Positions 1-9,993 of a stretch of DNA of 43,582 nt are shown piece by piece. The notes beneath the pieces are model-generated. The model had not been told where the DNA came from, searched no databases, and worked only from the letters and a program-made list of their open reading frames with translations. The stretch spans positions 1-43,582 of the forward strand of contig CACHYW010000006.1 in assembly GCA_902584215.1 (NCBI GenBank), in the 5' to 3' direction. This stretch comes from an uncultured Pelagibacteraceae bacterium (lineage in GTDB: Bacteria > Pseudomonadota > Alphaproteobacteria > Pelagibacterales > AG-422-B15). Each line of letters opens with the position of its first letter. Positions within the stretch are counted from its first letter, which is position 1. The position numbers and the translations under genes are program-made.

Positions 1-951
1 CGCATCGAATAGGCTAATTACATATGAAGCTAAAATTGCAGTTAGTAAATTAAGAAACAACCAAATAAACCTTCTTTTTGTTGCTCTTCCAATAGATTGG
101 TTCATCTCACTCTCTGCGACTCCTCCTAATCTAAGAATATCTTCTTCAGCTTCCTCTTGAAGAACCCATACGATATCATCTGCGGTTATTCTTCCAATTA
201 ATCGATTTTGATCATCAACTACACCAGCTGAAACTAATGAATATTGCTCAAAGAATAATGCTACTTCTTCTTGGTCCATAGAGGCCTTGACGAATTTTGG
301 ACTATCTTCCAGAATATCACTAAGCTTTGTATCTCTCTGTGAGCGAAGTACTTTAGATACTGATGCACTGCCTAGTGGTTTATTTGAGGGATCAACAATA
401 AATAATTCAAAGAAATCATCTGGTAAATTTATTTCTTTTCTCAAATAGTCAATTGCTTGACCTACAGACCAGAAACCGGGCATCGATACAAATTCTTTTT
501 GCATTCGTCTTCCTGCTGTATCTTCAGGGTAATTAAGGCTTTCCTCAAAAATGACACGATTTGCTGGATTTACTTGATCTAATATTTTTTTCTTTGACTC
601 AGGCTCCAAGGACTCAATTAAATTAACTGCATCATCAGTTTCCATTTCACTGATTGAACGAGCTACTTTCTTTTCCTCTAAATTTTGAACTGTTTCGTCA
701 ATAATAGTGTCATCTAATTCCGCTAATACCTCTGTATATCGATCTTCCCTGAGAGTTCCAAGAATGTACGATCGCTGCTCTGTATTCAGGAATGTTAATA
801 AATCTGCTAAATCTGCAGGATGCAAAGGCTCAATGAGACCTTCTAGAGCTTCCCTGTTTTCTTCATTACAATTAGCAATGACTGCATTGATCAGTTTATT
901 GTTAAATGTAATATTTTCATTTTGAGTAAGATCACTACTGATTTCATTCAT
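1..951 (-). CDS. mgtE: Magnesium transporter MgtE, N-terminal and CBS domains (truncated at window edge)
   Basis: Manual reverse translation from ATG at 951: MNEISSDLTQNENITFNNKLINAVIANCNEENREALEGLIEPLHPADLADLL...; MgtE-N-like region, CBS-like region, then start of a TM domain (RRFIWLFLNLLTAILASYVISLFDA). Absent from ORF track because it is open at the edge. Confidence 0.88.
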   Translation of the reverse strand, partial: MNEISSDLTQNENITFNNKLINAVIANCNEENREALEGLIEPLHPADLADLLTFLNTEQRSYILGTLREDRYTEVLAELDDTIIDETVQNLEEKKVARSISEMETDDAVNLIESLEPESKKKILDQVNPANRVIFEESLNYPEDTAGRRMQKEFVSMPGFWSVGQAIDYLRKEINLPDDFFELFIVDPSNKPLGSASVSKVLRSQRDTKLSDILEDSPKFVKASMDQEEVALFFEQYSLVSAGVVDDQNRLIGRITADDIVWVLQEEAEEDILRLGGVAESEMNQSIGRATKRRFIWLFLNLLTAILASYVISLFDA

Positions 952-995
952 AATTTCCTTTATGTATATTAAAATAGTTTATTATCCAGGAAAAC

Positions 996-1628
996 ATGGA
1001 ATTAAAAATAAGTACTAACCCACAAGATTACCTTGAATGTCTAAAAAACATGGAAAATAGGGTGAATCAAATTATTGAAAATAAGTCAGATGAATTAGTT
1101 TGGGTGCTAAATCATCCAACAATATATACCTCCGGTTCTAAAGATAACAAAGATGATCTACTTGATTCACAGAGTTTCCCAGTTATTCAAACTAATAGAG
1201 GAGGCAAGTATACCTACCATGGTCCAGGTCAGAGAGTTGTATACTTAATGCTTAATTTAAATAATAGAACAAAGGATATAAAAAAGTTTGTATCTTCAAT
1301 TGAAAGTATCATTATAAATACTTTAAGAACTTTCAATATTGAAGGAATTAGCTTAACAAAACATCACGGCGTATTTGTAAAAAAAATAGATAATAAATAT
1401 TATAAAATTGCAAGCATAGGGCTTAAATTTAAAAAGTGGGTAACCTATCACGGCTTTTCTATAAACATTAATCCTAACCTTAGTCACTATAAAGGGATAA
1501 GGCCTTGTGGCCTTGATAGTGAATACGTTACCAGTTTCTATGACCTAGGATTCGATATTGATATTGAAGACTTTGATGATATCCTAGTTAAAAATATTTT
1601 TGATACTTTTAATGAATTACACACTTAA
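996..1628 (+). CDS. lipB: Octanoyl-[ACP]:protein N-octanoyltransferase (lipoate biosynthesis)
   Basis: 210 aa; LipB motifs RGGKYTYHGPGQRVVYLMLNL, KHHGVFV, KIASIGLKFKKWVTYHGFSININ; AGGA upstream of ATG. Confidence 0.93.
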   Translation: MELKISTNPQDYLECLKNMENRVNQIIENKSDELVWVLNHPTIYTSGSKDNKDDLLDSQSFPVIQTNRGGKYTYHGPGQRVVYLMLNLNNRTKDIKKFVSSIESIIINTLRTFNIEGISLTKHHGVFVKKIDNKYYKIASIGLKFKKWVTYHGFSININPNLSHYKGIRPCGLDSEYVTSFYDLGFDIDIEDFDDILVKNIFDTFNELHT

Positions 1629-2706
1629 TATAAAAAAAAATAATAAAAATTCACTTTGCATTTTATTAAATGGCAAAAAATACGAAGTCAATTCTCAATG
1701 GCTTTATGAGCATAGTGACAATGCAGAAATACGGGACCCCTATACTAAACAGTTATTGATTGAAGCGGCTGAAATAAACCCATCATTAAAAATCATTGAT
1801 GCTCAAGTGAAAAAGGAAACATTGGCAATTACTTTTTCTGATAATTCTCAACATAATTACAAAATAAACTATATATATTCACAACTTAAAAAAATGCCTG
1901 TGAGTGACGATAAGTACCTTTGGAATAAAAAAAATCTTAAGGTTCCAAAGTATAATTTTAAGAACATAAATAATAAAATGCTGTTTGATATAATGTCTAG
2001 CGTTGATAAATTAGGATTTTGTTTAGTAAGGAATATACCTAAAAAGAAAAACGGATTAAATGAATTAATGAAACTCATTGGTCCAGTAAAAAAGACAAAC
2101 TGGGGTGGAATTGCAGACGTTAAAAATATAAATAAGGCTTACGATTTAACTATGACAACCAGAGGTCTTGAGAATCATACAGACAACCCCTATCGATTTC
2201 CAACCCAAGGCTATATTTTTCTACATTGTATTGAAAATGCAAATAATGGTGGCGAAAATACTATTACTGATGGTTTTAATATTGCTAATATTCTCAGAAA
2301 GAGGCATAAAAAATACTTTGATACCCTTACATCATTTAATACTTTTTTTAGATACACTGATAAAAATGCTTATCTTGAAAATAAATGTAAACTTATTGAA
2401 TTGGACGATGATAATAATATTTGTCAAATACGATATAACAATAGAACTGAGGTTATGCCTTATGAAAATAATAAAAGATTAAATGAATATATAAAAGCGA
2501 GAAGAAAATTTTGGGACTTAATTAAAGACTCCAAAAACAATATTGAAATAAAGCAAATGTCGGGTGATATGTTAATTCTGGATAACTATAGAGTTTTGCA
2601 TGGAAGAAAAAGTTATAAAGATCGAGAAAATAAAAGATACTTTAGGCAGGGTTATATGGACAGAGATATATTTCAAAGCAAATTAAAAACTGCAACTAGT
2701 TCTTAA
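1612..2706 (+). CDS. Gamma-butyrobetaine hydroxylase/trimethyllysine dioxygenase-like TauD-family 2OG-Fe(II) oxygenase
   Basis: N-terminal GBBH-like (DUF971-type) region, HTDNPY (HxD) and LDNYRVLHGRKSY...R motifs. Track start 1600; ATG at 1612 (MNYTLNIKKN) looks more natural. Confidence 0.8.
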   Translation: MNYTLNIKKNNKNSLCILLNGKKYEVNSQWLYEHSDNAEIRDPYTKQLLIEAAEINPSLKIIDAQVKKETLAITFSDNSQHNYKINYIYSQLKKMPVSDDKYLWNKKNLKVPKYNFKNINNKMLFDIMSSVDKLGFCLVRNIPKKKNGLNELMKLIGPVKKTNWGGIADVKNINKAYDLTMTTRGLENHTDNPYRFPTQGYIFLHCIENANNGGENTITDGFNIANILRKRHKKYFDTLTSFNTFFRYTDKNAYLENKCKLIELDDDNNICQIRYNNRTEVMPYENNKRLNEYIKARRKFWDLIKDSKNNIEIKQMSGDMLILDNYRVLHGRKSYKDRENKRYFRQGYMDRDIFQSKLKTATSS

Positions 2707-4690
2707 ATAAGATCAGTTCCTCATCAGCACTAACACTATCACCAGCCTTAACTAGAATCTTTTCAATCACGCAATCTTTTTCACTTTTTAGAATATTTTC
2801 CATTTTCATAGCTTCTATTATTAGTAATTGATCGGCATTTTTGACCTTCTGACCCTCAATAACATCAACTGATTTAATCAATCCGGGCATGGGTGATATT
2901 AATTTCTTAGATAAGTCTTCTTTTACGTCTTTTGGCATTAACTTAAGAAGGTCTTTTTGTGTACTTTGAACTACTATTATTTTTGCCCTACAATCTAAAA
3001 AACTTACATCCGAAGTATGCAAATTAATAAGATTATTTATTTTAAAATAAAATATTTCTTCATTTGCTTTAAATGAACAAAGTTTTTGATTTAAATTAAA
3101 TGTAGATTCTACTTTAATCTTATTCTTGTTAATCTCAATTAATAAAGATAACGAATTATCAACAATAGATGCCTCATTTAAGAAAATACCTAAGTAGTCT
3201 TCAGAAATTTTAACACTAAAGTTTTTGCTTGTGAGATTACTTAAATTAAAAGATTGTTTTGCATACATAAGCATTGCAATAATTCCGAATTTTTGACGCT
3301 TATCATCTGTCATTGTCAAATTTAAAGAATAGCCATTCTTAAATTTTTCTTTAATGAAATTTGTGCTTATTTTCCCTTTTTTAAATTTTTTATCTTCTAA
3401 AATAGCTATTAAGAAATCGATATTATTTTCTAAGCCTGAAAGATAGTAGTTTTGAAGTGAATTGATCATTAGATTGATAGCGCTTATTCTATCTTTGCTA
3501 TGAACAGCTAATTTCGAAATCATGGGGTCATAGTACAATGAAACTTCAGATCCTGGACTAATGCCTGTATCATTTCTTATCACTTCATAATCTTTCTCAA
3601 TTTTTTTAGGTTCGATATATCTAGTAACTCTTCCAATAGAGGGAAGAAAGTCCTTCTTGGGATCCTCTGCATAAATTCTTGACTCAACGGACCAACCATT
3701 TAGCTTTATATCTTCTTGTCGAATAGCTAATTTCTTATTATCTGCGCTAAGGATCATTTGTTCAACTAAATCAATACCTGTAACTAGTTCTGTCACAGGA
3801 TGTTCAACTTGTAATCTTGTATTCATTTCCAAGAAATAGAAATTCTTTTTTGAGTCTACAACAAATTCAACAGTCCCAGCAGAGTCATAATTCACCTCTT
3901 TAGCTAGTATTAGGGCCTGACTTGCCATTTCGCTTCTCATATCTTCGTCAACAAATGGTGACGGACATTCCTCAATGACTTTCTGATATCTACGTTGAAT
4001 CGAACATTCTCTTTCACCTAAATGAATTTGATTTCCATGCTTGTCACAAAGTATTTGAATTTCTATATGTCTAGGTTGCTCAATATATTTCTCAATAAAT
4101 ACTCGATCATCTCCAAAACTTTTTTTTGACTCACTCTTTGCGGCAATGAAGTTTTCCTCTAGTTCTCTATCATTTCTTACTATCCTCATTCCCTTTCCAC
4201 CCCCTCCTGCTGAGGCTTTTAATAGAACTGGAAATCCAATTTTTTTTGAAATCTTGAGGGCTTCTGAGGCATTCTTTACTGGTGCAGTATGGCCAGGAAT
4301 TACATTGAGTTTTAGTTTTATGGCAAGATTCTTCGACTCAATTTTGTCGCCCATTTTTTTTATTGCCATTGGATTTGGCCCAATGAACTTAATATTTTCT
4401 TTTTTTAGCCTCTTAACGAAAGTTGCATTCTCAGATAGGAATCCGTAGCCTGGGTGAATAGCGTCCGATTTTGACTTTTTAGCTATTGATATAATTTTAT
4501 CTACATCAAGATATGATTCACTTGGTTGCGAACCTCCAAGATAATAAGATTCATCTGCTTGTTTTACGAATAGCGCATCTTTATCAGCATCAGAATATAC
4601 AGCTACTGTTTTTATTTTTAGCTTCTTAGCAGTTTTAATCACTCTGCAGGCTATTTCGCCCCTATTGGCTATTAAAATTTTTCTTATCAT
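2696..4690 (-). CDS. pccA: Acyl-CoA (propionyl-CoA type) carboxylase biotin-containing alpha subunit
   Basis: 664 aa; biotin carboxylase start MIRKILIANRGEIACRVIKTAKKL, GGGGKGMR, EMNTRLQVEHPVTE; C-terminal biotinyl motif EAMKMEN. Confidence 0.88.
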   Translation of the reverse strand: MIRKILIANRGEIACRVIKTAKKLKIKTVAVYSDADKDALFVKQADESYYLGGSQPSESYLDVDKIISIAKKSKSDAIHPGYGFLSENATFVKRLKKENIKFIGPNPMAIKKMGDKIESKNLAIKLKLNVIPGHTAPVKNASEALKISKKIGFPVLLKASAGGGGKGMRIVRNDRELEENFIAAKSESKKSFGDDRVFIEKYIEQPRHIEIQILCDKHGNQIHLGERECSIQRRYQKVIEECPSPFVDEDMRSEMASQALILAKEVNYDSAGTVEFVVDSKKNFYFLEMNTRLQVEHPVTELVTGIDLVEQMILSADNKKLAIRQEDIKLNGWSVESRIYAEDPKKDFLPSIGRVTRYIEPKKIEKDYEVIRNDTGISPGSEVSLYYDPMISKLAVHSKDRISAINLMINSLQNYYLSGLENNIDFLIAILEDKKFKKGKISTNFIKEKFKNGYSLNLTMTDDKRQKFGIIAMLMYAKQSFNLSNLTSKNFSVKISEDYLGIFLNEASIVDNSLSLLIEINKNKIKVESTFNLNQKLCSFKANEEIFYFKINNLINLHTSDVSFLDCRAKIIVVQSTQKDLLKLMPKDVKEDLSKKLISPMPGLIKSVDVIEGQKVKNADQLLIIEAMKMENILKSEKDCVIEKILVKAGDSVSADEELILFKN

Positions 4691-4692
4691 TT

Positions 4693-6225
4693 TTATAGTG
4701 GAATATTATCGTGTTTTTTTAATGGCAAAGAAAGTTCTTTGTCTTTTAGATTCTCAAGTGCTGTTGCAATTCTCTTTCTTGTGGAATGTGGTCTAATTAC
4801 ATCATCAATAAACCCTCTCTTTGATGCAATAAACGGGTTTGCAAATTGTTCTGTGTAGTCTTGAGTTCGTTTTTCTATTTTTGCCTTATCCTTAATTTCA
4901 TTTCTATATAAAATCTCCGTCGCTCCTTTTGCTCCCATTACCGCAATTTCAGCACTAGGCCATGCATAATTTATGTCTCCCCTGAGATGTTTTGATGACA
5001 TCACAACATAGGCTCCTCCATATGCTTTTCTTGTTATAATCGTTATCTTGGGAACGGTAGCTTCAGCATATGCAAATAATAATTTTGCGCCATTTTTTAT
5101 AATTCCATTGTGTTCTTGAGATACGCCTGGCAAGAAGCCTGGAACATCAACAAAGGTTACAATAGGAATATTAAAGCAATCACAAAATCGAACAAATCTT
5201 CCACCTTTTTTACCTGAGTCGATATCTAGACATCCCGCTAATACTAACGGCTGGTTGGCAACAAATCCAACAGTTCTGCCTTCAACTGTTCCAAATCCAG
5301 TAATAATATTTTTTGCATAATCTTTTTGAATTTCAAAAAAATAATTATTATCAGCCACTTTTGTGATCAATTCCTTCATATCATATGGTTTATTTGGATT
5401 GTCAGGTACTAAAGTATCAAGAGAATAATCAGGGCTTAAATCCTGAAAATCTTTTTTAATATTATTTGATTTCTCTCTATTGCTAGAGGGTAGTAAATCA
5501 ATAAGGTTTTTTACCTCGTGAAGAGTTTCAATATCATTATTAAAAGCTCCATCAGCTACCGAAGATTTTGATGTATGAGTTTTAGCTCCTCCAAGCTCTT
5601 CTTGACTTACATTTTCCTGTGTGACCGTTTTAACTACATCAGGTCCTGTAACGAACATAAAAGAAGTATTCTTAACCATAAAGATGAAATCTGTCATCGC
5701 GGGAGAATAAACCGCACCACCCGCACATGGCCCCATAATTACAGATATTTGAGGTACGACCCCTGAAGCAAGAACATTTCTTTTAAAAACTTCTGCATAA
5801 CCAGCAAGTGATGCAACTCCTTCTTGTATTCTTGCACCACCTGAGTCATTTATTCCTATAACTGGTGCGCCCACCTTCATTGCCATATCCATAACTTTAC
5901 AAATTTTTTCTGCATGAGCTTCTGATAGAGAGCCTCCAAAAACAGTAAAATCTTGGCTAAATATATAAACAAGTTTCCCGTTTATTCTCCCACTGCCTGT
6001 AACAACACCATCACCAGCATATTTCTGTTTTTCCATTCCAAAATCATTTGTTCGATGTTCTACATACATGTCATATTCTTCAAAAGAATCATCATCTATG
6101 AGGATATCTATTCTCTCTCTAGCAGTTAACTTTCCTCTCGCATGCTGAGCGTCCACGCGTTTCTTACCACCGCCAAGTTTAGCTTGTTCCCTTTTTTTTT
6201 CTAATTCTTTGATTATGTCTGTCAT
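4693..6225 (-). CDS. pccB: Propionyl-CoA carboxylase beta subunit (carboxyltransferase)
   Basis: 510 aa; [62 protein letters not shown]. Confidence 0.92.
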   Translation of the reverse strand: MTDIIKELEKKREQAKLGGGKKRVDAQHARGKLTARERIDILIDDDSFEEYDMYVEHRTNDFGMEKQKYAGDGVVTGSGRINGKLVYIFSQDFTVFGGSLSEAHAEKICKVMDMAMKVGAPVIGINDSGGARIQEGVASLAGYAEVFKRNVLASGVVPQISVIMGPCAGGAVYSPAMTDFIFMVKNTSFMFVTGPDVVKTVTQENVSQEELGGAKTHTSKSSVADGAFNNDIETLHEVKNLIDLLPSSNREKSNNIKKDFQDLSPDYSLDTLVPDNPNKPYDMKELITKVADNNYFFEIQKDYAKNIITGFGTVEGRTVGFVANQPLVLAGCLDIDSGKKGGRFVRFCDCFNIPIVTFVDVPGFLPGVSQEHNGIIKNGAKLLFAYAEATVPKITIITRKAYGGAYVVMSSKHLRGDINYAWPSAEIAVMGAKGATEILYRNEIKDKAKIEKRTQDYTEQFANPFIASKRGFIDDVIRPHSTRKRIATALENLKDKELSLPLKKHDNIPL

Positions 6226-6262
6226 GAACTTCTATAATATATCATATATCTTAATTATCAAT

Positions 6263-7132
6263 TTATAAGTATTCTTCAAAGTGAGAAGGTAATTTTGCAT
6301 TGATATTTACTTTTTGGTTATCTTGATCAACAAAGTTTAATTGACCTGCATGTAAAAATAAATTCTTTTGAGTAGCATCTTTATTATATTGATAATATTT
6401 TTTATCCCCCAGTATTGGAGATTGATTTAAATAGCAATGCAGACGAATTTGATGCTTTCTTCCTGAGGATGGTTGTAGCTTAAGAAAATACAGCTTATTT
6501 TTAAGTTCTTTTATCACTTCATACTTAGTACTCGCATCAAAAATTTTTCCCATCTTACTCAATCTGTCATTAAATATACCTTTAATCTTTTTTGGTTTAT
6601 TTTTTACGATAGCAAAATATGTTTTTGTAATCTTTTTAGTTGATAGTAGCTTATGGAAAAATCTTGCTGCACTAAGATTTAAAGCAACAATTAACAATCC
6701 AGAAGTATCCTTGTCTAATCTGTGCACTAATTTTGGCGTATCATTTTCAGTTGCAATAAATTTGATTAAATCATCTATCGAAATATTAATTTTTGAACCT
6801 CTTTGACAGGCTATGCCGCTCCATTTATTTATTACTACAAAGTTTTTATTTCTAAAAACTACAGATTTCTTAATTTTAGATTTTAAACTTTCTGGAACTG
6901 TAATATCTATATTCTTATCAACATTAGTTATATATTCTTTAAATACTACAATTTGGTCAGCCTCTAGTAGCCTGTAATTACTGCTTGATTTTTTTTTGTT
7001 TACTTTAATATTTTTTTTTCTGATTTCTCTTTGTATCAATGAAAAAGGGATTGCTAGTTGTTCCTTCAAAAATTTATCTAGCCTTATTCCAGCTGAATCT
7101 TTATCAACTATGATTAATTTTTTCGAGCTCAC
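6263..7132 (-). CDS. RluC/RluD-family 23S rRNA pseudouridine synthase
   Basis: S4-like N-term (AGIRLDKFLKEQL), catalytic HRLDKDTSGLLIVAL, GRKHQIRLH. Track start 7216 would overlap rplQ; a GTG at 7132 (VSSKKLIIVDKDSAG) is the likely start. Confidence 0.88.
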   Translation of the reverse strand: MSSKKLIIVDKDSAGIRLDKFLKEQLAIPFSLIQREIRKKNIKVNKKKSSSNYRLLEADQIVVFKEYITNVDKNIDITVPESLKSKIKKSVVFRNKNFVVINKWSGIACQRGSKINISIDDLIKFIATENDTPKLVHRLDKDTSGLLIVALNLSAARFFHKLLSTKKITKTYFAIVKNKPKKIKGIFNDRLSKMGKIFDASTKYEVIKELKNKLYFLKLQPSSGRKHQIRLHCYLNQSPILGDKKYYQYNKDATQKNLFLHAGQLNFVDQDNQKVNINAKLPSHFEEYL

Positions 7133-7172
7133 AAAATTTATGAATGAAAAAGGAATGAATGTAATAAATAAA

Positions 7173-7535
7173 TTATTTACCTTGTTCCAAAATTTGAATA
7201 AATGCCATAGGTGCATTGTCTCCAGTTCTGTAACCAGCTTTTATAATCCTGCAATATCCGCCATTCCTCTCCTTAAATCTCTCTGAGAGATCACCAAAGA
7301 CCTTAGTTACTGCTTCTTTATCTCTGAGAGATGCAAATGCGTTTGTTCTTGATGATTGCTTATTTTTCTTTCCAAGAGTAATGATCTTTTCAACAAATGG
7401 TCTTAATTCTTTTGCTTTTGGTAAAGTAGTTTTGATTGTTTCATGTTTTATTAACGAAACAGCCATATTCTCCAGCATAGCTAGCCTATGAGTGGATGTT
7501 TTGTTGAGTTTTCTTTTTGCTATGCCGTGTCTCAT
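7173..7535 (-). CDS. rplQ: 50S ribosomal protein L17
   Basis: [54 protein letters not shown]. Confidence 0.97.
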   Translation of the reverse strand: MRHGIAKRKLNKTSTHRLAMLENMAVSLIKHETIKTTLPKAKELRPFVEKIITLGKKNKQSSRTNAFASLRDKEAVTKVFGDLSERFKERNGGYCRIIKAGYRTGDNAPMAFIQILEQGK

Positions 7536-7537
7536 GT

Positions 7538-8560
7538 TTAGTTATATGGATCCTCTATCTTTCTTGCAAGTTCCTCAATATTTTCAGGCGGCCAATTTGG
7601 TACTTCCATACCAAGGTAAAGAGACATTGTTCCTAAAACTTCTTTAATTTCGTTAAGTGACTTTCTTCCAAAGTTTGGCGTTCTCAACATTTCAATTTCA
7701 CTTTTTTGAACAAGATCACCTATATAGATTATATTATCATTGCGAAGACAATTCATCGACCTCACAGATAATTCAAGTTCTTCAACTTTTCTTAGTAAGT
7801 TTTTATTAAATTGAGGCTCTAAAGTATCAGGTTCTTCCTGTATTTCTTCTGGCTCTTCAAAATTAATGAAAGATTGGAGCTGGTCCTGAATAATCCTTGC
7901 AGCAAAAGCAATAGAGTCATCGGGTGACACTGAGCCATTAGTTTCTATAGTTAAAATTAATTTATCGTAATCCAATACTTTTCCTTCTCTCGTATTTTCA
8001 ATGCTATATGAAACTTGCTTTACTGGACTAAATATTGAGTCAATAGGTATTAATCCTATAGCAGAATCTTCTGGTTTATTATGTTCAGCGGCAACATAAC
8101 CTTTTCCTTTAGCAACGGTTAATTCCATATTGAATTCAGTATTATCGTCTAAGTTACATATTACTAGTTCTGGATTTATAATATCAATTTCTGAAGGTGT
8201 GTTAATCATTCCTGCTGTAATTTCACCTGGACCTGTAACATTTAGGTTCATCTTTCTGACTCCCTCTGAATGCATATTTAAAGATAAAGATTTTATATTC
8301 AAAACAATATCTGTTACATCTTCACGGACACCGTCAATAGAAGAAAATTCATGAAGGACATTGTCTATTTTAATAGCCGTAACAGCGGTACCTTGTAAAG
8401 AAGATAAAAGGACTCTTCTTAGAGCATTGCCTAAGGTTAATCCAAAACCTCTTTCAAGAGGTTCTGCAACTAGGGTTGCTTTATACTGCGAGTTCTCATC
8501 GTTTGTTAATTTCAATTTCGATGGTTTTATTAATGTCTGCCAATTATTTATTATACTCAT
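7538..8560 (-). CDS. rpoA: RNA polymerase subunit alpha
   Basis: 340 aa; [35 protein letters not shown]-terminal alpha-CTD. Confidence 0.98.
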   Translation of the reverse strand: MSIINNWQTLIKPSKLKLTNDENSQYKATLVAEPLERGFGLTLGNALRRVLLSSLQGTAVTAIKIDNVLHEFSSIDGVREDVTDIVLNIKSLSLNMHSEGVRKMNLNVTGPGEITAGMINTPSEIDIINPELVICNLDDNTEFNMELTVAKGKGYVAAEHNKPEDSAIGLIPIDSIFSPVKQVSYSIENTREGKVLDYDKLILTIETNGSVSPDDSIAFAARIIQDQLQSFINFEEPEEIQEEPDTLEPQFNKNLLRKVEELELSVRSMNCLRNDNIIYIGDLVQKSEIEMLRTPNFGRKSLNEIKEVLGTMSLYLGMEVPNWPPENIEELARKIEDPYN

Positions 8561-8581
8561 AATTATTCCTCTTATAAAATA

Positions 8582-8971
8582 CTAAACTCTTCTCTTCTTC
8601 GGTGGCCTGCATCCATTATGTGGAATGGGTGTGGTATCTTTTATTGAAGTTATATAAAAACCAATGGCCTGAAGAGCACGAAGAGCGGACTCACGGCCGC
8701 CACCTGGACCCTTAACGAATACCTGTAAATTCTTTAAGCCAAATTCTTTAGCTTTTGTCCCAGCATCTTCAGCCGCTATTTGAGCTGCATACGGAGTTGA
8801 TTTTCTAGAACCCTTAAAGCCCTTAACACCCGCAGAGGACCAAGCAATGCTATTGCCCTGCTCATCTGTAATAGTAATCATTGTATTATTAAAAGTCGCA
8901 TTTATATAAGCTAACCCTGAAATAATACTTTTTCTTTGTTTCTTTTTTTTAGTTGCCTTTGCTTCAGCCAT
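8582..8971 (-). CDS. rpsK: 30S ribosomal protein S11
   Basis: [22 protein letters not shown]..., C-term [12 protein letters not shown]. Confidence 0.98.
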   Translation of the reverse strand: MAEAKATKKKKQRKSIISGLAYINATFNNTMITITDEQGNSIAWSSAGVKGFKGSRKSTPYAAQIAAEDAGTKAKEFGLKNLQVFVKGPGGGRESALRALQAIGFYITSIKDTTPIPHNGCRPPKKRRV

Positions 8972-8973
8972 AA

Positions 8974-9351
8974 TTATTTAGTAACTTTCTTCTTGCCCGC
9001 AATTGCTATTGCTTTACCTTTTTTTGTTCGAGCGTTAGTGTGAGTTCTTTGACCTCTGCAGGGTAAATTTCTTCTGTGTCTGACGCCTCTATACGTTCCT
9101 AAGTCTTTTAATCTTTTAATATTACCTGAAACTTCTCTTCTTAAATCACCTTCTACTAAAAATGAGGAAGATATAACATCTGATATATTTTTGATCTCTG
9201 ACTCTGATAAATCTTGAACTCTTGTATTTGAGTCGACGTTTGCTTTTAAACAAATATCGTTAGAAACCTTATTGCCAATTCCATATACATATGTGAGTGC
9301 TATTTTTAGCTTCTTTTGTGTTGGAATATTTATACCAGCAATCCTTGCCAT
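8974..9351 (-). CDS. rpsM: 30S ribosomal protein S13
   Basis: [48 protein letters not shown]. Confidence 0.98.
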   Translation of the reverse strand: MARIAGINIPTQKKLKIALTYVYGIGNKVSNDICLKANVDSNTRVQDLSESEIKNISDVISSSFLVEGDLRREVSGNIKRLKDLGTYRGVRHRRNLPCRGQRTHTNARTKKGKAIAIAGKKKVTK

Positions 9352-9414
9352 GATTAGAACCTAAAAAAAGAATTATTGAGAGAATGCGGGATTATATGAT
9401 TATTGATCAATTGG

Positions 9415-9993
9415 TCAAGCATTTAAAGAAGCCTCTATATGAGAGCTAATACCTTGATTTATATCACTTATTGCTCCTGTTCCGAGAACTTTTCTGACAA
9501 GATTCTGGGAAGAATAGTATTCGATTAAAGGCTCTGTTTCAGAAGAATAAGTATGTAGTCTCTTAGATAATGTTTCCAAATTATCATCAGATCGACCTTC
9601 TGTTGTACTTCTATTCATAATTCTTTCCTTTAATACATCTTCGTTGACATTAAGTAAAATTACACAGAGTATTTTTTCATTAATGCTAACCATTAAATGG
9701 TCGAGTAACTCAGCCTGTTTTTTATTTCTTGGGAAGCCATCAAACAAGAAGCCTTTCTTATTATTTTTATTCTCATCTATGAATTGCTTTATCAATTCAA
9801 TAGTCGTTTCATTCGATACTAATTTACCATCATTAATTGTATTTTTTATTTGAATACCTAAACTTGTTTCTTTACTGCTTTCTTTTCTTAATAAATCACC
9901 TGTTGAAAGATGATTAAGGAAATATTTTTCACATATCAACTTTGCTTGAGTTCCTTTGCCAGCACCTGGGGGCCCAAACAAAACTATATTCAT
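9415..9993 (-). CDS. adk: Adenylate kinase (short form lacking the long LID insertion)
   Basis: 192 aa; MNIVLFGPPGAGKGTQAK, STGDLLR, FDGFPRNKKQAE; NRSTTEGRSDDN in place of a long LID. Confidence 0.95.
   Translation of the reverse strand: MNIVLFGPPGAGKGTQAKLICEKYFLNHLSTGDLLRKESSKETSLGIQIKNTINDGKLVSNETTIELIKQFIDENKNNKKGFLFDGFPRNKKQAELLDHLMVSINEKILCVILLNVNEDVLKERIMNRSTTEGRSDDNLETLSKRLHTYSSETEPLIEYYSSQNLVRKVLGTGAISDINQGISSHIEASLNA

Noticed and set aside
707-925. 72-aa plus-strand ORF
   Set aside because: Antisense shadow of the mgtE reading frame, which translates cleanly on the minus strand.
1869-2482. ORFs 1869..2078 (-) and 2168..2482 (+)
   Set aside because: Overlap the dioxygenase gene in other frames; low-complexity translations from AT-rich coding sequence.
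7133-7216. N-terminal extension [28 protein letters not shown] of the pseudouridine synthase
   Set aside because: Runs into rplQ and does not resemble an RluC N-terminus; GTG at 7132 is preferred.
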